Assembly: GCF_002343915.1 (NCBI RefSeq)
Contig: NZ_NETK01000001.1
Span: 8,012,001-8,076,000 of the forward strand
Direction: 5' to 3'
DNA length: 64,000 bases
DNA from: Nannocystis exedens
GTDB lineage: Bacteria; Myxococcota_A; Polyangia; Nannocystales; Nannocystaceae
The notes under the pieces are model-generated. The model saw only the letters and a list, made by a program, of their open reading frames with translations, was not told the DNA's origin and searched no databases. Positions 35,140 to 43,826 of the stretch are shown here, piece after piece. The position numbers and the translations under genes are program-made. Within the stretch, counting starts at the first letter, position 1; each line of letters begins with the position of its first letter.

Positions 35140-35880
35140 ATGACCCATCGCAAGCTGTTCGTGCTGTGGACCCTGCTGTGCGCCCTGGCGCTGCTGCCGC
35201 GGGCCGCCGAGGCCGCCCCCGTCACGGTCGGCGGCAAGGCCAGCACCACCGGCGGTACCAGCGGTTCGGCCAGCGGCCCCAAGCGCTCGGGCTTCGAGCT
35301 GCCGGAGAACATCATCGGCGGCAACGCGATCACCGCCTTGCTGCCGGTCCAGGTCGGCTTCGCCGGCTACCTGCCGCGGGTGAGGATCGGCTTCCAGTAC
35401 GAGCGCCAGCTGTACAAGGCGCACTGGGTGTACGTACAGATCGCCGGCCTGCTCGACCGCGGCGACTGGCACACCTTCCGCCTGCCGGAGTGCGGCCTCG
35501 GTGCGTCCATGGGCTCGTGCAACCGCGGCACCGTCGCCGGCTTCGACCTCGGCCTCGGCTATTCCCACAAGTGGTTCCTCAAGGAGCACCCGTACCTGGT
35601 GCCGATCGCCCGCGTCGGCCTCAACGGCGGGGCGTGGTGGTACCCGTACATCACCGAGTCGCGCCAGCAGGCCCGCGAGCGCACCTGGTCGATGAGCGTC
35701 CGCGGCGGCGGCGGCCTGCGGATCTTCCTGCTGCGCAACCTGGCCCTCGGGCTCGACGTGAACCTCGTGCTCGGCTTCACGATCTCCCGCGACCGCCCGC
35801 TGGCCAGGCCGCCGGAGACCAACGCCAACTTCCTGATCGGCATGGAAGTCCTGCCGCTGATCGTGGAACACCGGTTCTAG
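35140..35880 (+). CDS. Exported protein, probable outer-membrane barrel
   Basis: 246 residues from ATG 35140, with AGGAG nine bases upstream. A signal peptide (LFVLWTLLCALALLPRAAEA) precedes a Gly/Ser/Thr linker. The body consists of alternating strands (VRIGFQYERQLYKAHWVYVQ; GFDLGLGYSHKWFL; GGGLRIFLLRNLALGLDVNL) and ends in EHRF with C-terminal Phe, as expected of a beta-barrel. No named family. TACCCT near 35016 may be its -10 box, leaving a leader of about 110 bases. Confidence 0.75.
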   Translation: MTHRKLFVLWTLLCALALLPRAAEAAPVTVGGKASTTGGTSGSASGPKRSGFELPENIIGGNAITALLPVQVGFAGYLPRVRIGFQYERQLYKAHWVYVQIAGLLDRGDWHTFRLPECGLGASMGSCNRGTVAGFDLGLGYSHKWFLKEHPYLVPIARVGLNGGAWWYPYITESRQQARERTWSMSVRGGGGLRIFLLRNLALGLDVNLVLGFTISRDRPLARPPETNANFLIGMEVLPLIVEHRF

Positions 35881-35970
35881 CGGCGCCTCCGGCCCGTGCG
35901 CGCGACCGGCGCGCGTGTGTGAAAACCCGGTTCGCGGAGCGCGGGAGATCGTGCTACCTCCCCGCGGCTC

Positions 35971-37071
35971 ATGTCGCTCGCTGTCGGAATCGTCGGTCTG
36001 CCCAACGTCGGCAAGTCCACCCTGTTCAACGCGCTGTCGAACGCCGGCGCCCAGGCGGCCAACTACCCGTTCTGCACGATCGACCCGAACATCGGCGTGG
36101 TCCCGGTGCCGGACCCGCGGATGGACGCGCTGATCAAGCTGTTCGAGCCGCACAAGGAGGTGCCGACGGCGGTCGAGTTCGTCGACATCGCCGGCCTCGT
36201 CAAGGGCGCGAGCCAGGGCGAGGGCAAGGGCAACGCGTTCCTCAGCCACATCCGCAACGTCGACGCGATCGTCCACGTCGTGCGCTGCTTCGACGACAGC
36301 GGCATCGTCCACGTCCACGGCAAGGTCGACCCGGTCGACGACGCCGAGGTGATCAACACCGAGCTCTTGCTGCGCGACATCCAGTCGGTCGAGGCGCGGC
36401 TGCAGAAGGCGGTCAAGAACTCGAAGGGCGGCGACAAGGCCGAGAAGCTGGCGGCGGCGACCTGCGAGAAGCTGCTGGCGGCGATGAACCGCGGCCAGCC
36501 GGCGCGGACGATCGAGCTCGACGAGGAGTCGCGCGAGGTCGTCAAGTCGCTGCAGCTGCTCACCGCCAAGCCGATGCTGTACGCGGCCAACGTCGCCGAG
36601 GCGCAGCTGTCGGCCGGCACGTCGGACCCGCTGGTCGCCAAGGTGGTCGAGCTGGCGGCGCGCGAGAAGTCCGAGGTGGTGGTGATCTCGGCGGCGATCG
36701 AGGCCGAGATCGTCGGCCTGTCGCCGGACGAGCGGCGCGAGTTCCTCGACGGCCTCGGCGTCGCCGAGCCGGGCCTGAACCGCCTGATCCGCCAGGCCTA
36801 CGCGCTGCTCGACCTCATCACCTTCTTCACCGCCGGCAAGCAGGAGGTCCGCGCCTGGACCATCCGCCGCGGCACCCTGGCCCCCCAGGCGGCCGGCAAG
36901 ATCCACACCGACTTCGAGCGCGGCTTCATCCGCGCCGAGGTCCAGAGCTGGGAGGACCTGGTCCGCCTCGGCTCCGAGGCCGCCGTCAAGGCCAAGGGCC
37001 TGCTCCGCGTCGAGGGCAAGGAGTACGTGGTTCAGGACGGCGACGTCATGCACTTCCGCTTCAACGTCTGA
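35971..37071 (+). CDS. ychF: YchF/Obg-family GTPase (OLA1-like)
   Basis: 366 residues, matching E. coli YchF (363). The G1 motif is GLPNVGKST at the N-terminus, with NYPFCTIDPN as switch I, DIAGLVKGASQGEGKGN as G3, and NVAEAQLS replacing the usual NKxD, as expected for YchF. A coiled-coil insert follows, and then a C-terminal TGS domain (LITFFTAGKQEVRAWTIRRG). YchF hydrolyses ATP as well as GTP and associates with ribosomes. A CTGGCC-CGAA-GGCCAG hairpin (37075-37090) lies just after the stop; its GCTG/CAGG cores are 14 apart. Confidence 0.95.
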   Translation: MSLAVGIVGLPNVGKSTLFNALSNAGAQAANYPFCTIDPNIGVVPVPDPRMDALIKLFEPHKEVPTAVEFVDIAGLVKGASQGEGKGNAFLSHIRNVDAIVHVVRCFDDSGIVHVHGKVDPVDDAEVINTELLLRDIQSVEARLQKAVKNSKGGDKAEKLAAATCEKLLAAMNRGQPARTIELDEESREVVKSLQLLTAKPMLYAANVAEAQLSAGTSDPLVAKVVELAAREKSEVVVISAAIEAEIVGLSPDERREFLDGLGVAEPGLNRLIRQAYALLDLITFFTAGKQEVRAWTIRRGTLAPQAAGKIHTDFERGFIRAEVQSWEDLVRLGSEAAVKAKGLLRVEGKEYVVQDGDVMHFRFNV

Positions 37072-37197
37072 GGCTGGCCCGAAGGCCAGGTGAGCGGGAT
37101 GCCGATGGCGCAAGTCGCGCGAAGTGCGCTCGCGGAGTCGGAGCGCCGACCCGGGCGGGGTGTGGCATTTGCGAGCGGGCGATGGCACGCTCGCGCC

Positions 37198-37959
37198 GTG
37201 AACCAGGTTGCGCGGTCCTCGTGTCGCTCGCTCGCCGTCGCGCTCGCGGCGGTGATGGTGTTCACCCCGACCGGCGCGCGCGCGCGCGTCCACGCGGCAC
37301 CGGCTGTCTCCGGGGACAGGTCCTTCGGGACAGCCAGCGCGGGCGAGGGCGAGAAGGCGACCTCGACCGTGCCGCTGTCGGACGATCCGGCGGTCGAGTA
37401 CAAGGCCGGGACGCAGGCCTACGCGCTCGGCAACTACGAGCAGGCGATCGCGCACTTCGAGCGCAGCTACGCGCTGTCGAACCACCCGTACCTGCTCTAC
37501 AACCTCGGGCTCGCGTACACCCAGTGGTACGGGCTGTCGAACGACGCCGGCCACCTGCGCAAGGCCCGGCGGCTGTTCCAGAACTACCTCAAGGCGCTGG
37601 CCGACGATCCGAAGATGGATCAGGAGCAGCGCGACGACGCCGAGGCGCAGATCGCCAAGATCGACGAGCAGCTGGCCGAGATCGCCGCGCGCACGCCCGT
37701 CGCCACGCCGCCCGAGGGGCCGTCCGAGGCCGCCGGCGCTCCGCCGCCGCGCGGCGGTGACGTGCCGCCGCCGAGCAAGCAGCCGGTCTACAAGAAGGGC
37801 TGGTTCTGGGGCGTGATCGTCGTCGGCGCGCTCGCGGTCGCCGGCGGCGTCACGGCCGGGGTGCTGGCGAGCCGGCGCGACGAGCGGGGCCCGGCCGAGC
37901 TCGGCAACATCGGGCCCACCCGCGGCGAGGCGCCCACGGGCCTGGGCCTGCGGTTCTGA
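37198..37959 (+). CDS. TPR protein with C-terminal membrane anchor
   Basis: 253 residues from GTG 37198. It has a signal peptide (LAVALAAVMVFTPTGARA), then two or three TPR helices (EYKAGTQAYALGNYEQAIAH; LYNLGLAYTQWYGLSNDAGH), a Pro-rich spacer and a single C-terminal helix (GWFWGVIVVGALAVAGGVTA). This architecture is frequent in myxobacterial genomes and of unknown function. A three-unit phased repeat (GCTG 37303, CAGG 37317, CAGC 37331) encodes the first mature residues (AVSGDRSFGTA). Confidence 0.82.
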   Translation: MNQVARSSCRSLAVALAAVMVFTPTGARARVHAAPAVSGDRSFGTASAGEGEKATSTVPLSDDPAVEYKAGTQAYALGNYEQAIAHFERSYALSNHPYLLYNLGLAYTQWYGLSNDAGHLRKARRLFQNYLKALADDPKMDQEQRDDAEAQIAKIDEQLAEIAARTPVATPPEGPSEAAGAPPPRGGDVPPPSKQPVYKKGWFWGVIVVGALAVAGGVTAGVLASRRDERGPAELGNIGPTRGEAPTGLGLRF

Positions 37960-37969
37960 AGGAGGGCGG

Positions 37970-38230
37970 GTGGTCTCGAGCCAGGATCTGCATCCGTCGG
38001 CCGGCGCGCGCTTCGTGTGCGAGCGCGAGCCCGGCGAGCCGCTGCGCTACCGGGCCAGCGTGTACGTGGCCGGCGGGGCGACCGTCACCGCGGCGCTGAG
38101 CTGGGACGCGGCCGGGCAGGCGACGCTCGCGCCGACGCCCGAGGACGAGTGGGTGGCGAGCGAGCTGCTCAAGCTGGCGCGGGTGCTGAAGCACAGCGGG
38201 CAGGCGAGGCTGGTCCGCTGGCGCGGATGA
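37970..38230 (+). CDS. Small soluble protein, unknown
   Basis: 86 residues from GTG 37970, with GGAGG four bases upstream and 10 bases after the TPR gene, so probably the second gene of that operon. The composition (REPGEPLRYRASVYVAGGAT, LSWDAAGQATLAPTPEDEWV) looks like a small beta-sheet protein. No motif or family was recognised. Confidence 0.6.
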   Translation: MVSSQDLHPSAGARFVCEREPGEPLRYRASVYVAGGATVTAALSWDAAGQATLAPTPEDEWVASELLKLARVLKHSGQARLVRWRG

Positions 38231-38239
38231 ACGAACGGA

Positions 38240-38313
38240 CAGGTCCCCAAGGGCCTGCCCGCTCGTTCATGTGCCCGGGTCCATGTGTGCTCGGACCGGT
38301 CCGAAGGGACAGG
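38240..38313. repeat. Six-unit 14-bp phased array with mixed cores
   Basis: CAGG 38240, CCTG 38254, CATG 38268, CATG 38282, CCGG 38296 and CAGG 38310, all 14 apart. It lies between the convergent small-protein gene and the Cys-rich lipoprotein gene. It shows that the core is better written C-A/C-T/G-G than strictly CATG. Confidence 0.88.
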
Positions 38314-38327
38314 CCCGGGCGGGCGCG

Positions 38328-39290
38328 CTAGCCGGTGCTGCTGGTGCTGTCGCCGCCGGTGCTGCTGGTGTCGGTGTCGGTGCCGGTCTCGTTGATCGGG
38401 CAGCCCTCCTCGCCCTCGTCGCAGCAGGCGCACACGGCCAGGCCGTCCTGGACCTCGCACGAGCCGAAGTCGTAGGTGGCGCCCATGTCGTCGCCGATCT
38501 CGGTGCAGAGGGTGAAGCAGTCGGCCTCGGTGGTCTTGCCCCACTTGCAGCCGGCCCAGGTGTTGGCGTCGAGGCAGCTCGGGGCCTCGCCGGAGCAGGC
38601 CGCGCCGGAGCCGCTGCCGCACTCGGTGTAGATGTTCATGCCGTCGTCGACGCAGCCGTACGAGAAGTCGTAGCCGTCGAGCTTGCAGGTGTCGTCGAGC
38701 GTGGTGTCCTCGACCCACACGCCGCCCTCGCAGTAGTACTGCTTGCTGCCGTAGGGGCCGCAGGTGTCGGGGTTGGTGCAGAAGAACGACTCGGTGTCGG
38801 GGTTGCACGTGCCGGGGGGCTCGACCGCCTCGAGGCACTCCTCGGGCTCGCCCGTGGTGCCGACGCTGGTGGTCGGGATCTGCTCGGTCGTGGTGCCGTC
38901 GGTCGAGCTGTCGGTGGCGGTGCCGTCGGTGCCCTGCGAGGTCTGGCCGTCGTCGGGGCAGCAGGTCAGGTCGGCGTCGTCGTCCGGGTTGCACCACGTG
39001 TAGCCGACGTCGCAGAAGCACTGATCGCCGGAGAGGGTGCTGTTGGGCTCGCACTCGCCGCCCTTGCCCTCTTTCTCGCAGCAGTCGGTGTCGTCGGTGC
39101 CGGGGTTGCAGCGCTCGTAGCCGGGGTTGCAGACGCAGTTGGCGTCGTTGTTGGCGAGCAGGCTGCCGCAGTCGTGGATGCCGGCGTCGTCTCCGCCCGG
39201 GCCCACCGTGATCACGCAGCCGAGCGCGAAGGCCGAGGCGAAGGAGAAGACAGAAGCCAAGAAGGAGGAAGGCGGAGAGAGGCGTTGCAT
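38328..39290 (-). CDS. Cys-rich lipoprotein with Ser/Thr linkers
   Basis: 320 residues. The signal peptide ends FALGC (Cys25). About 30 cysteines follow, arranged in short modules (CNPGYERCNPGTDDTDCC; CFCDVGYTWCNPDDDADLTC; CDEGEEGCPINETG), separated by Thr/Ser/Gly linkers (GTDGTATDSSTDGTTTEQIP). The C-terminus is a low-complexity Thr/Ser/Gly tail. This is a typical surface protein of Nannocystis-type myxobacteria; the partner is unknown. The sequence GGATCGAG stands before the ATG as a weak ribosome-binding site. Confidence 0.85.
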   Translation of the reverse strand: MQRLSPPSSFLASVFSFASAFALGCVITVGPGGDDAGIHDCGSLLANNDANCVCNPGYERCNPGTDDTDCCEKEGKGGECEPNSTLSGDQCFCDVGYTWCNPDDDADLTCCPDDGQTSQGTDGTATDSSTDGTTTEQIPTTSVGTTGEPEECLEAVEPPGTCNPDTESFFCTNPDTCGPYGSKQYYCEGGVWVEDTTLDDTCKLDGYDFSYGCVDDGMNIYTECGSGSGAACSGEAPSCLDANTWAGCKWGKTTEADCFTLCTEIGDDMGATYDFGSCEVQDGLAVCACCDEGEEGCPINETGTDTDTSSTGGDSTSSTG

Positions 39291-39399
39291 GACTCGATCC
39301 TGTGGAATCAACCGGTCCGACGACAGGGGCGCGTGGTTGATTCTTCGCGAAAAAGTACGCGGGCCGCGCCGCCGCGCCGGGCGCGGACTTAACGCAGAA

Positions 39400-39425
39400 G
39401 CCCGCGCAGACGGGCGTGCGCGGGC
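39400..39425. terminator. Hairpin downstream of korB
   Basis: GCCCGCGCA (39400-39408), 8-base loop, TGCGCGGGC (39417-39425): a perfect 9-bp stem about 80 bases beyond the korB stop and upstream of the lipoprotein gene on the same strand. No U-tract is present. Confidence 0.4.
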
Positions 39426-39504
39426 GATCTGAGCCAAGCGGCCGGACAGTGTTCGCGCCGGTCGTGCAGACCCGCACGCGATCGTCGTGCGCGAGCCAGC
39501 GCGC

Positions 39505-40557
39505 TCAGCCAGCCGGGTCCGCCGACGGGTCGGCGTCGACCTTCCACGTGTGGCCCTTGCGCATGAGGGCGTTGAGGTCGCCGAGCCCGCGCGCGCGGGC
39601 CTGCTTGTTCTGCTCGTGCATGCCGACCTCGAACGGGACCAGGTTCTCGTCGCTGCGGAACAGCACGCCGACCGCGACCGGGAAGGTCGGCGGGTCGAGG
39701 TTGGCCAGCAGGAACGCCTGCGAGCGGTTGGTCTCGTCGTGGACCAGCAGGTCGGCCTCGGTCACGCCGTCCTCGCCGACGGTGACGACCTCGATGTCGA
39801 GGCTGCCCGGGCGCAGGCGCAGGCCCTTGTTGTCGCCGAAGCGCATCGGCTTGCCGTGCTCGAGGTGCAGCTGCTGCTGCGCCGCGACGTCCTTGGCCGT
39901 GAAGTGGTCGAACGCGCCGTCGTTGAAGACCGGGCAGTTCTGGAACACCTCGACGAAGCCGGTGCCCTGGAACTCGTGGGCGCGCTTCAGGGTGGCGATC
40001 AAATTTTTGGCGTCGGTGTCGATGCCGCGGGCGACGAACCGCGCGCCGCAGCCCAGCGCGAACGCGGCCGGGGCGATCGGGTTGTCGACCGAGCCCATCG
40101 GCGACGACGGCGAGCGCTTGCCGAGCAGCGACGTCGGCGAGTACTGGCCCTTGGTGAGGCCGTAGATCCGGTTGTTGAACAGGATGATCTGCAGGTTGAG
40201 GTTGCGCCGCAGGACGTGGATCAGGTGGTTGCCGCCGATGCTGAGGCCGTCGCCGTCGCCGGTGATCAGCCAGACGTCGAGCTGCGGGTTGGCGAGCTTG
40301 AGGCCGGTGGCGATCGCGGGCGCGCGGCCGTGGATCGTGTGGAAGCCGTACGTGTTCATGTAGTACGGGAACCGGCTCGAGCAGCCGATGCCGGAGATGA
40401 ACACGGTGTTCTCGCGCCGCACCCCGAGCTCGGGGAGCATGCGCTGGACCGCCGCGAGGATGGCGTAGTCGCCACAACCGGGGCACCAGCGCACCTCCTG
40501 GTCGGAGGTGAAGTCCTTGCGGGTCAGCGGCGGGTTCGGAGGATCGAGGGGCGTCAT
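39505..40557 (-). CDS. korB: 2-oxoacid:ferredoxin oxidoreductase, beta subunit
   Basis: 350 residues. It carries the thiamine pyrophosphate site (GDGDGLSIGGNHLIHVLRRN and LFNNRIYGLTKGQYSP) and the N-terminal WCPGCGDYAI motif of KorB-type subunits. Together with KorA it oxidatively decarboxylates 2-oxoglutarate (or another 2-oxoacid) with coenzyme A, reducing ferredoxin. It starts 29 bases after korA. The C-terminal extension (about 60 residues) is in the range of the 2-oxoglutarate class. Substrate cannot be fixed from sequence alone. Confidence 0.92.
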   Translation of the reverse strand: MTPLDPPNPPLTRKDFTSDQEVRWCPGCGDYAILAAVQRMLPELGVRRENTVFISGIGCSSRFPYYMNTYGFHTIHGRAPAIATGLKLANPQLDVWLITGDGDGLSIGGNHLIHVLRRNLNLQIILFNNRIYGLTKGQYSPTSLLGKRSPSSPMGSVDNPIAPAAFALGCGARFVARGIDTDAKNLIATLKRAHEFQGTGFVEVFQNCPVFNDGAFDHFTAKDVAAQQQLHLEHGKPMRFGDNKGLRLRPGSLDIEVVTVGEDGVTEADLLVHDETNRSQAFLLANLDPPTFPVAVGVLFRSDENLVPFEVGMHEQNKQARARGLGDLNALMRKGHTWKVDADPSADPAG

Positions 40558-40586
40558 CGTCGTGACTCCAAAAGCTCTCGGGGAAA

Positions 40587-42455
40587 TCAGGAAGAGGCGA
40601 GGAGGCCGCGGATCTCGGCCTCGATCTCGGCGATCTTGAACGGCTGACCGGCGATCTTGTTGAGGCCGCGCGCGTCGACCAGGTAGTCGCTGCGCAGGAG
40701 CTTGACCAGCATGCCGTTGTTCATCTCGGGCACGAGGACGTGCTTGAAGCGCTTCAGCACCTCGCCGAGGTTCTTCGGCATCGGGTGCATGTAGCGGATG
40801 TGCGCGTGCGAGACCTTGAGGCCGGCCTTGCGCGCGCCGAGCACCGCCGAGCTGATGGCGCCGTAGGTCGAGCCCCAGCCGACCACCAGCAGGTCGCCGC
40901 TGTCGTCGCCCTGGTCGATCTTCTGCAGCGGGATGTCGTCGGCGACGCCGGCGACCTTGGCCGCGCGGACCTTGACCATCTTGTGGTGGTTGTCCGGGTC
41001 GTACGAGATGTTGCCCGAGTCGTAGTTCTTCTCGAGGCCGCCGATCCGGTGCTCGAGCCCCGGGGTGCCGGGGATCGCCCAGTTGCGCGCGAGCGTCTGC
41101 GGGTCGCGCAGGAACGGGTGGAAGCCGGCCGGGTCGGTGCGGTGCTTGACCGGGAACGGCTCGAAGCTGTTGATGTCCGGGATCTTCCACGGCTCGGCGC
41201 TGTTGGCCAAAAAGCCGTCGGTGAGGAGGATGACCGGGGTCATGTACTTGGTGGCGAGGCGCACGGCCTCGACCGCCATGGTGAAGCAGTCGCCGGGGGT
41301 CGAGGCGGCGAGCACGACCAGCGGGCAGTCGCCGTTGCGGCCGTAGACCGCGAACAGCAGGTCGCTCTGCTCGGTCTTGGTCGGCAGGCCCGTCGAGGGG
41401 CCGCCGCGCTGGACGTCGACGACGACCAGCGGCAGCTCGGTCGAGACGGCGAGGCCGATCGCCTCGGTCTTGAGCGCGAGGCCCGGACCCGAGGTGGTGG
41501 TGATGCCGAGCGAGCCGGCGTAGGAGGCCCCGATCGCGGCGCACACCGCCGCGATCTCGTCCTCGGCCTGGAAGGTGGTGATGCCGTAGGCGCGCAGGTT
41601 CGACAGGGTGTGCAGGATCGTCGAGGCCGGCGTGATCGGGTAGCTGCCGAGCACGAGCTCGAGGCCGGCCAGCTTGCCGCCGGTGAGCAGGCCCCACGCG
41701 GTCGCCTCGTTGCCGGTGACGTTGCGGTAGTGGCCCTCCTGCAGCCTGGCCTTGGGGACCTCGTAGGCGTGGATGCCCTGCGGCATCTCGGCGGTCTCGC
41801 CGTAGACGTGGCCGGCGTTGAGCGCGGCGATGTTGGCCTCGGCGATGTTCGGGTTCTTGGCGAACTTGCCGCGCAGCCACTCGGCGGTGCTCTCGCGCTC
41901 GCGCCCGAACATCCACATCATCAGGCCGAGCGTCCACATGTTCTTGGCGCGCACGGCCTCCTTGTTGCCGAGGCCGAACGACTCGACCGACTGCAGCGTG
42001 TGCTTGGTGATGTCGATCTTGAGCAGGCGGTAGCCGTCGAGGCTGCTGTCCTCGAGCGGGTTCTTGTCGTAGCCGGCCTTCTTGAGGTTGCCCGCCGTGA
42101 AGGCGCCGGTGTTGACGACGAGCAGACCGCCCGGCTTGAGGTCGCGCAGGTTGACCTTCAGCGCCGCGGGGTTCATCGCCACGAGCACGTCGGGCGCGTC
42201 GCCCGGCGTCATGATGTCGTGCGCGGCGAAGTGGACCTGGAAGCCCGACACGCCGAAGGTCGTGCCCGCGGGGGCGCGGATCTCGGCCGGGAAGTCGGGC
42301 AGCGTCGACAGGTCGTTGCCCATCAGCGCGGTCGTGTCGGAGAACTGCGAGCCGGTGAGCTGCATACCGTCGCCGGAGTCGCCGGCGAAGCGAATCACGA
42401 CCGATTCGATGAGCTCGCGCTGGGAGGTCGAATTTGTGGAAGCGAACGTATCCAT
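40587..42455 (-). CDS. korA: 2-oxoacid:ferredoxin oxidoreductase, fused gamma-alpha subunit
   Basis: 622 residues. The N-terminal about 200 residues are the gamma domain (VVIRFAGDSGDGMQLTGSQF) and the rest is the alpha, pyrimidine-binding domain (LVLGSYPITPASTILHTLSN; VVVDVQRGGPSTGLPTKTEQ). The fusion is standard for KorA of two-subunit enzymes. It forms an operon with korB. CATACT (42502-42497) lies about 42 bases upstream of the ATG as a possible -10 box. Having both this enzyme and SucAB-Lpd in one window gives two routes from 2-oxoglutarate to succinyl-CoA. Confidence 0.94.
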   Translation of the reverse strand: MDTFASTNSTSQRELIESVVIRFAGDSGDGMQLTGSQFSDTTALMGNDLSTLPDFPAEIRAPAGTTFGVSGFQVHFAAHDIMTPGDAPDVLVAMNPAALKVNLRDLKPGGLLVVNTGAFTAGNLKKAGYDKNPLEDSSLDGYRLLKIDITKHTLQSVESFGLGNKEAVRAKNMWTLGLMMWMFGRERESTAEWLRGKFAKNPNIAEANIAALNAGHVYGETAEMPQGIHAYEVPKARLQEGHYRNVTGNEATAWGLLTGGKLAGLELVLGSYPITPASTILHTLSNLRAYGITTFQAEDEIAAVCAAIGASYAGSLGITTTSGPGLALKTEAIGLAVSTELPLVVVDVQRGGPSTGLPTKTEQSDLLFAVYGRNGDCPLVVLAASTPGDCFTMAVEAVRLATKYMTPVILLTDGFLANSAEPWKIPDINSFEPFPVKHRTDPAGFHPFLRDPQTLARNWAIPGTPGLEHRIGGLEKNYDSGNISYDPDNHHKMVKVRAAKVAGVADDIPLQKIDQGDDSGDLLVVGWGSTYGAISSAVLGARKAGLKVSHAHIRYMHPMPKNLGEVLKRFKHVLVPEMNNGMLVKLLRSDYLVDARGLNKIAGQPFKIAEIEAEIRGLLASS

Positions 42456-42598
42456 GACCGCAACGAGCGCGCGCAGCCGTGGCGCGCGCGCGTGTCAGAG
42501 TATGCGCCGTGGTCGGTTTCGTTGTCATCGCGGGCCCTCGGCCAGGCCCGTGAGCCAGCACAAGCTACGTGCGCCACGTCGACGCGTGTTGTCGCGGC

Positions 42599-43186
42599 TC
42601 ACTCGAGGCTGCGCACGAGCGCTTCGACATATGCGACGTAGCTCTCGAGCGTGGCCGCGGTCGCGTCCTTCGGCGCTCGCGCGAGAGCCGGCGGCGACGG
42701 CTGTCCCTTGGGGTCGACGACGGCCCCGGCCCACGCGAGCAAGGCGGCGCGATCAAAGGAATTATTGATTCGTTTGCCGCGGACCGGCGAGGCGGCGAGG
42801 CGAGCGTTCCACGCCAGCACCTTGCGCACGAAGGTCATGGTCCACGCCTTGTGGTTGGCCTCGAACGTCGACGCGAGGTCGGGTCGTACGGCAGAGAGGA
42901 TCTTGCGCACGCCCGCGCCGACGCGGGGGGCGTTGCGCGGGTCGTCGAGGAGGTCGCGCTGGCTGGCGGCGACGCTGTGGACAGCGCCGCCGACGCGGAT
43001 GTCGGCCGGTCCGAGCGCCGCGTCGACGCGGACGACCACCGCCGCACCACCCTCGGCGGCGACGATCGCCCCGAGCACGCGCGTGGGGACGGCGACTTCG
43101 AGCGGCTCGGCCGCGATCGCGGGGCCGGTGATGGAAGTCATCGCGATCGCTGCCGCCGCCGAGAGCCAAAGTCGCCGAGTGATCAT
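42599..43186 (-). CDS. Exported protein resembling a degenerate metal-binding solute protein
   Basis: 195 residues from ATG 43186. The signal peptide (RRLWLSAAAAIAMTSITGPA) is followed by a domain whose DLLDDPRNAPRVGAGVRKIL and RPDLASTFEANHKAW recall the DPxNA and TYxAN segments of ZnuA/TroA-type zinc or manganese receptors. It is shorter than that family (about 300 residues), and the expected His ligands and HxW motif are missing. It could be a reduced relative or an unrelated helical protein; no ABC transporter genes are adjacent. Confidence 0.55.
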   Translation of the reverse strand: MITRRLWLSAAAAIAMTSITGPAIAAEPLEVAVPTRVLGAIVAAEGGAAVVVRVDAALGPADIRVGGAVHSVAASQRDLLDDPRNAPRVGAGVRKILSAVRPDLASTFEANHKAWTMTFVRKVLAWNARLAASPVRGKRINNSFDRAALLAWAGAVVDPKGQPSPPALARAPKDATAATLESYVAYVEALVRSLE

Positions 43187-43204
43187 GCGCAATTCCCGAC
43201 GACG

Positions 43205-43747
43205 TCAGCGTAGCGCGGTTTGTTCACCCGGCCCGGCGGGAAATTCTTCGCGCCAGGGCGGCTCGAAGGTCCACACCAGTCGCTTGCCGAACCCGATCCG
43301 GTTGTCCGTCAACTTGGCCCACGTGATCGCCAGCGCGTACAGCCGGTCGCGCTCGCCGAGGTGGGCCGCGGCGACCGGGTGGCGCTCGAGATAGGCGGCG
43401 CGCAGGCTCGCGGCGGCGTCTCCGTGTAGCCGGCTGCACACCACGACCTCGCCGCGGAGCTGCAGGCCGCGGACCTCGCCGATCACCTCGGTCTCCAGGT
43501 AGAGCGCGGCGGCCACGGCCGTCGGCCCGTCGCCGATCGACCGCCCGTGGCAGGTGTCGGCGCGGCTGGCGAACACGACGATCGGCGCGGCCGAGCCGGG
43601 CAAGCCGGCGGCGGCGTAGAAGAGAGGAGTCGCGTAGGGCAGACCGTCGTCGGCCAGCGTGGCGAGGGCGATGACCCAGCGCTCCTGCAAGAGCCTCATG
43701 AGCAGCCTCACGTCTGGCGGGGCGGGCGATTCGGCGGCAGGCGGCAT
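43205..43747 (-). CDS. Pyridoxamine 5'-phosphate oxidase-like FMN-binding protein
   Basis: 180 residues from ATG 43747. The split-barrel FMN fold is suggested by RLLQERWVIALATLADDGLP, YATPLFYAAAG and FASRADTCHGRSIG, with a C-terminal ITWAKLTDNRIGFGKRLVW. It resembles the E. coli YhbP branch. Members reduce or bind flavins or heme; true pyridoxamine phosphate oxidase residues are not evident. It is divergent from the TPR gene at 43827. Confidence 0.78.
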   Translation of the reverse strand: MPPAAESPAPPDVRLLMRLLQERWVIALATLADDGLPYATPLFYAAAGLPGSAAPIVVFASRADTCHGRSIGDGPTAVAAALYLETEVIGEVRGLQLRGEVVVCSRLHGDAAASLRAAYLERHPVAAAHLGERDRLYALAITWAKLTDNRIGFGKRLVWTFEPPWREEFPAGPGEQTALR

Positions 43748-43826
43748 GTCGAGTCCGCTTCTACCTCGAGCGCGCGGCCGCACGCCGCGGTCGGTCGCGC
43801 GAGACGCCGTGTTAGAGTTCGCGCCC

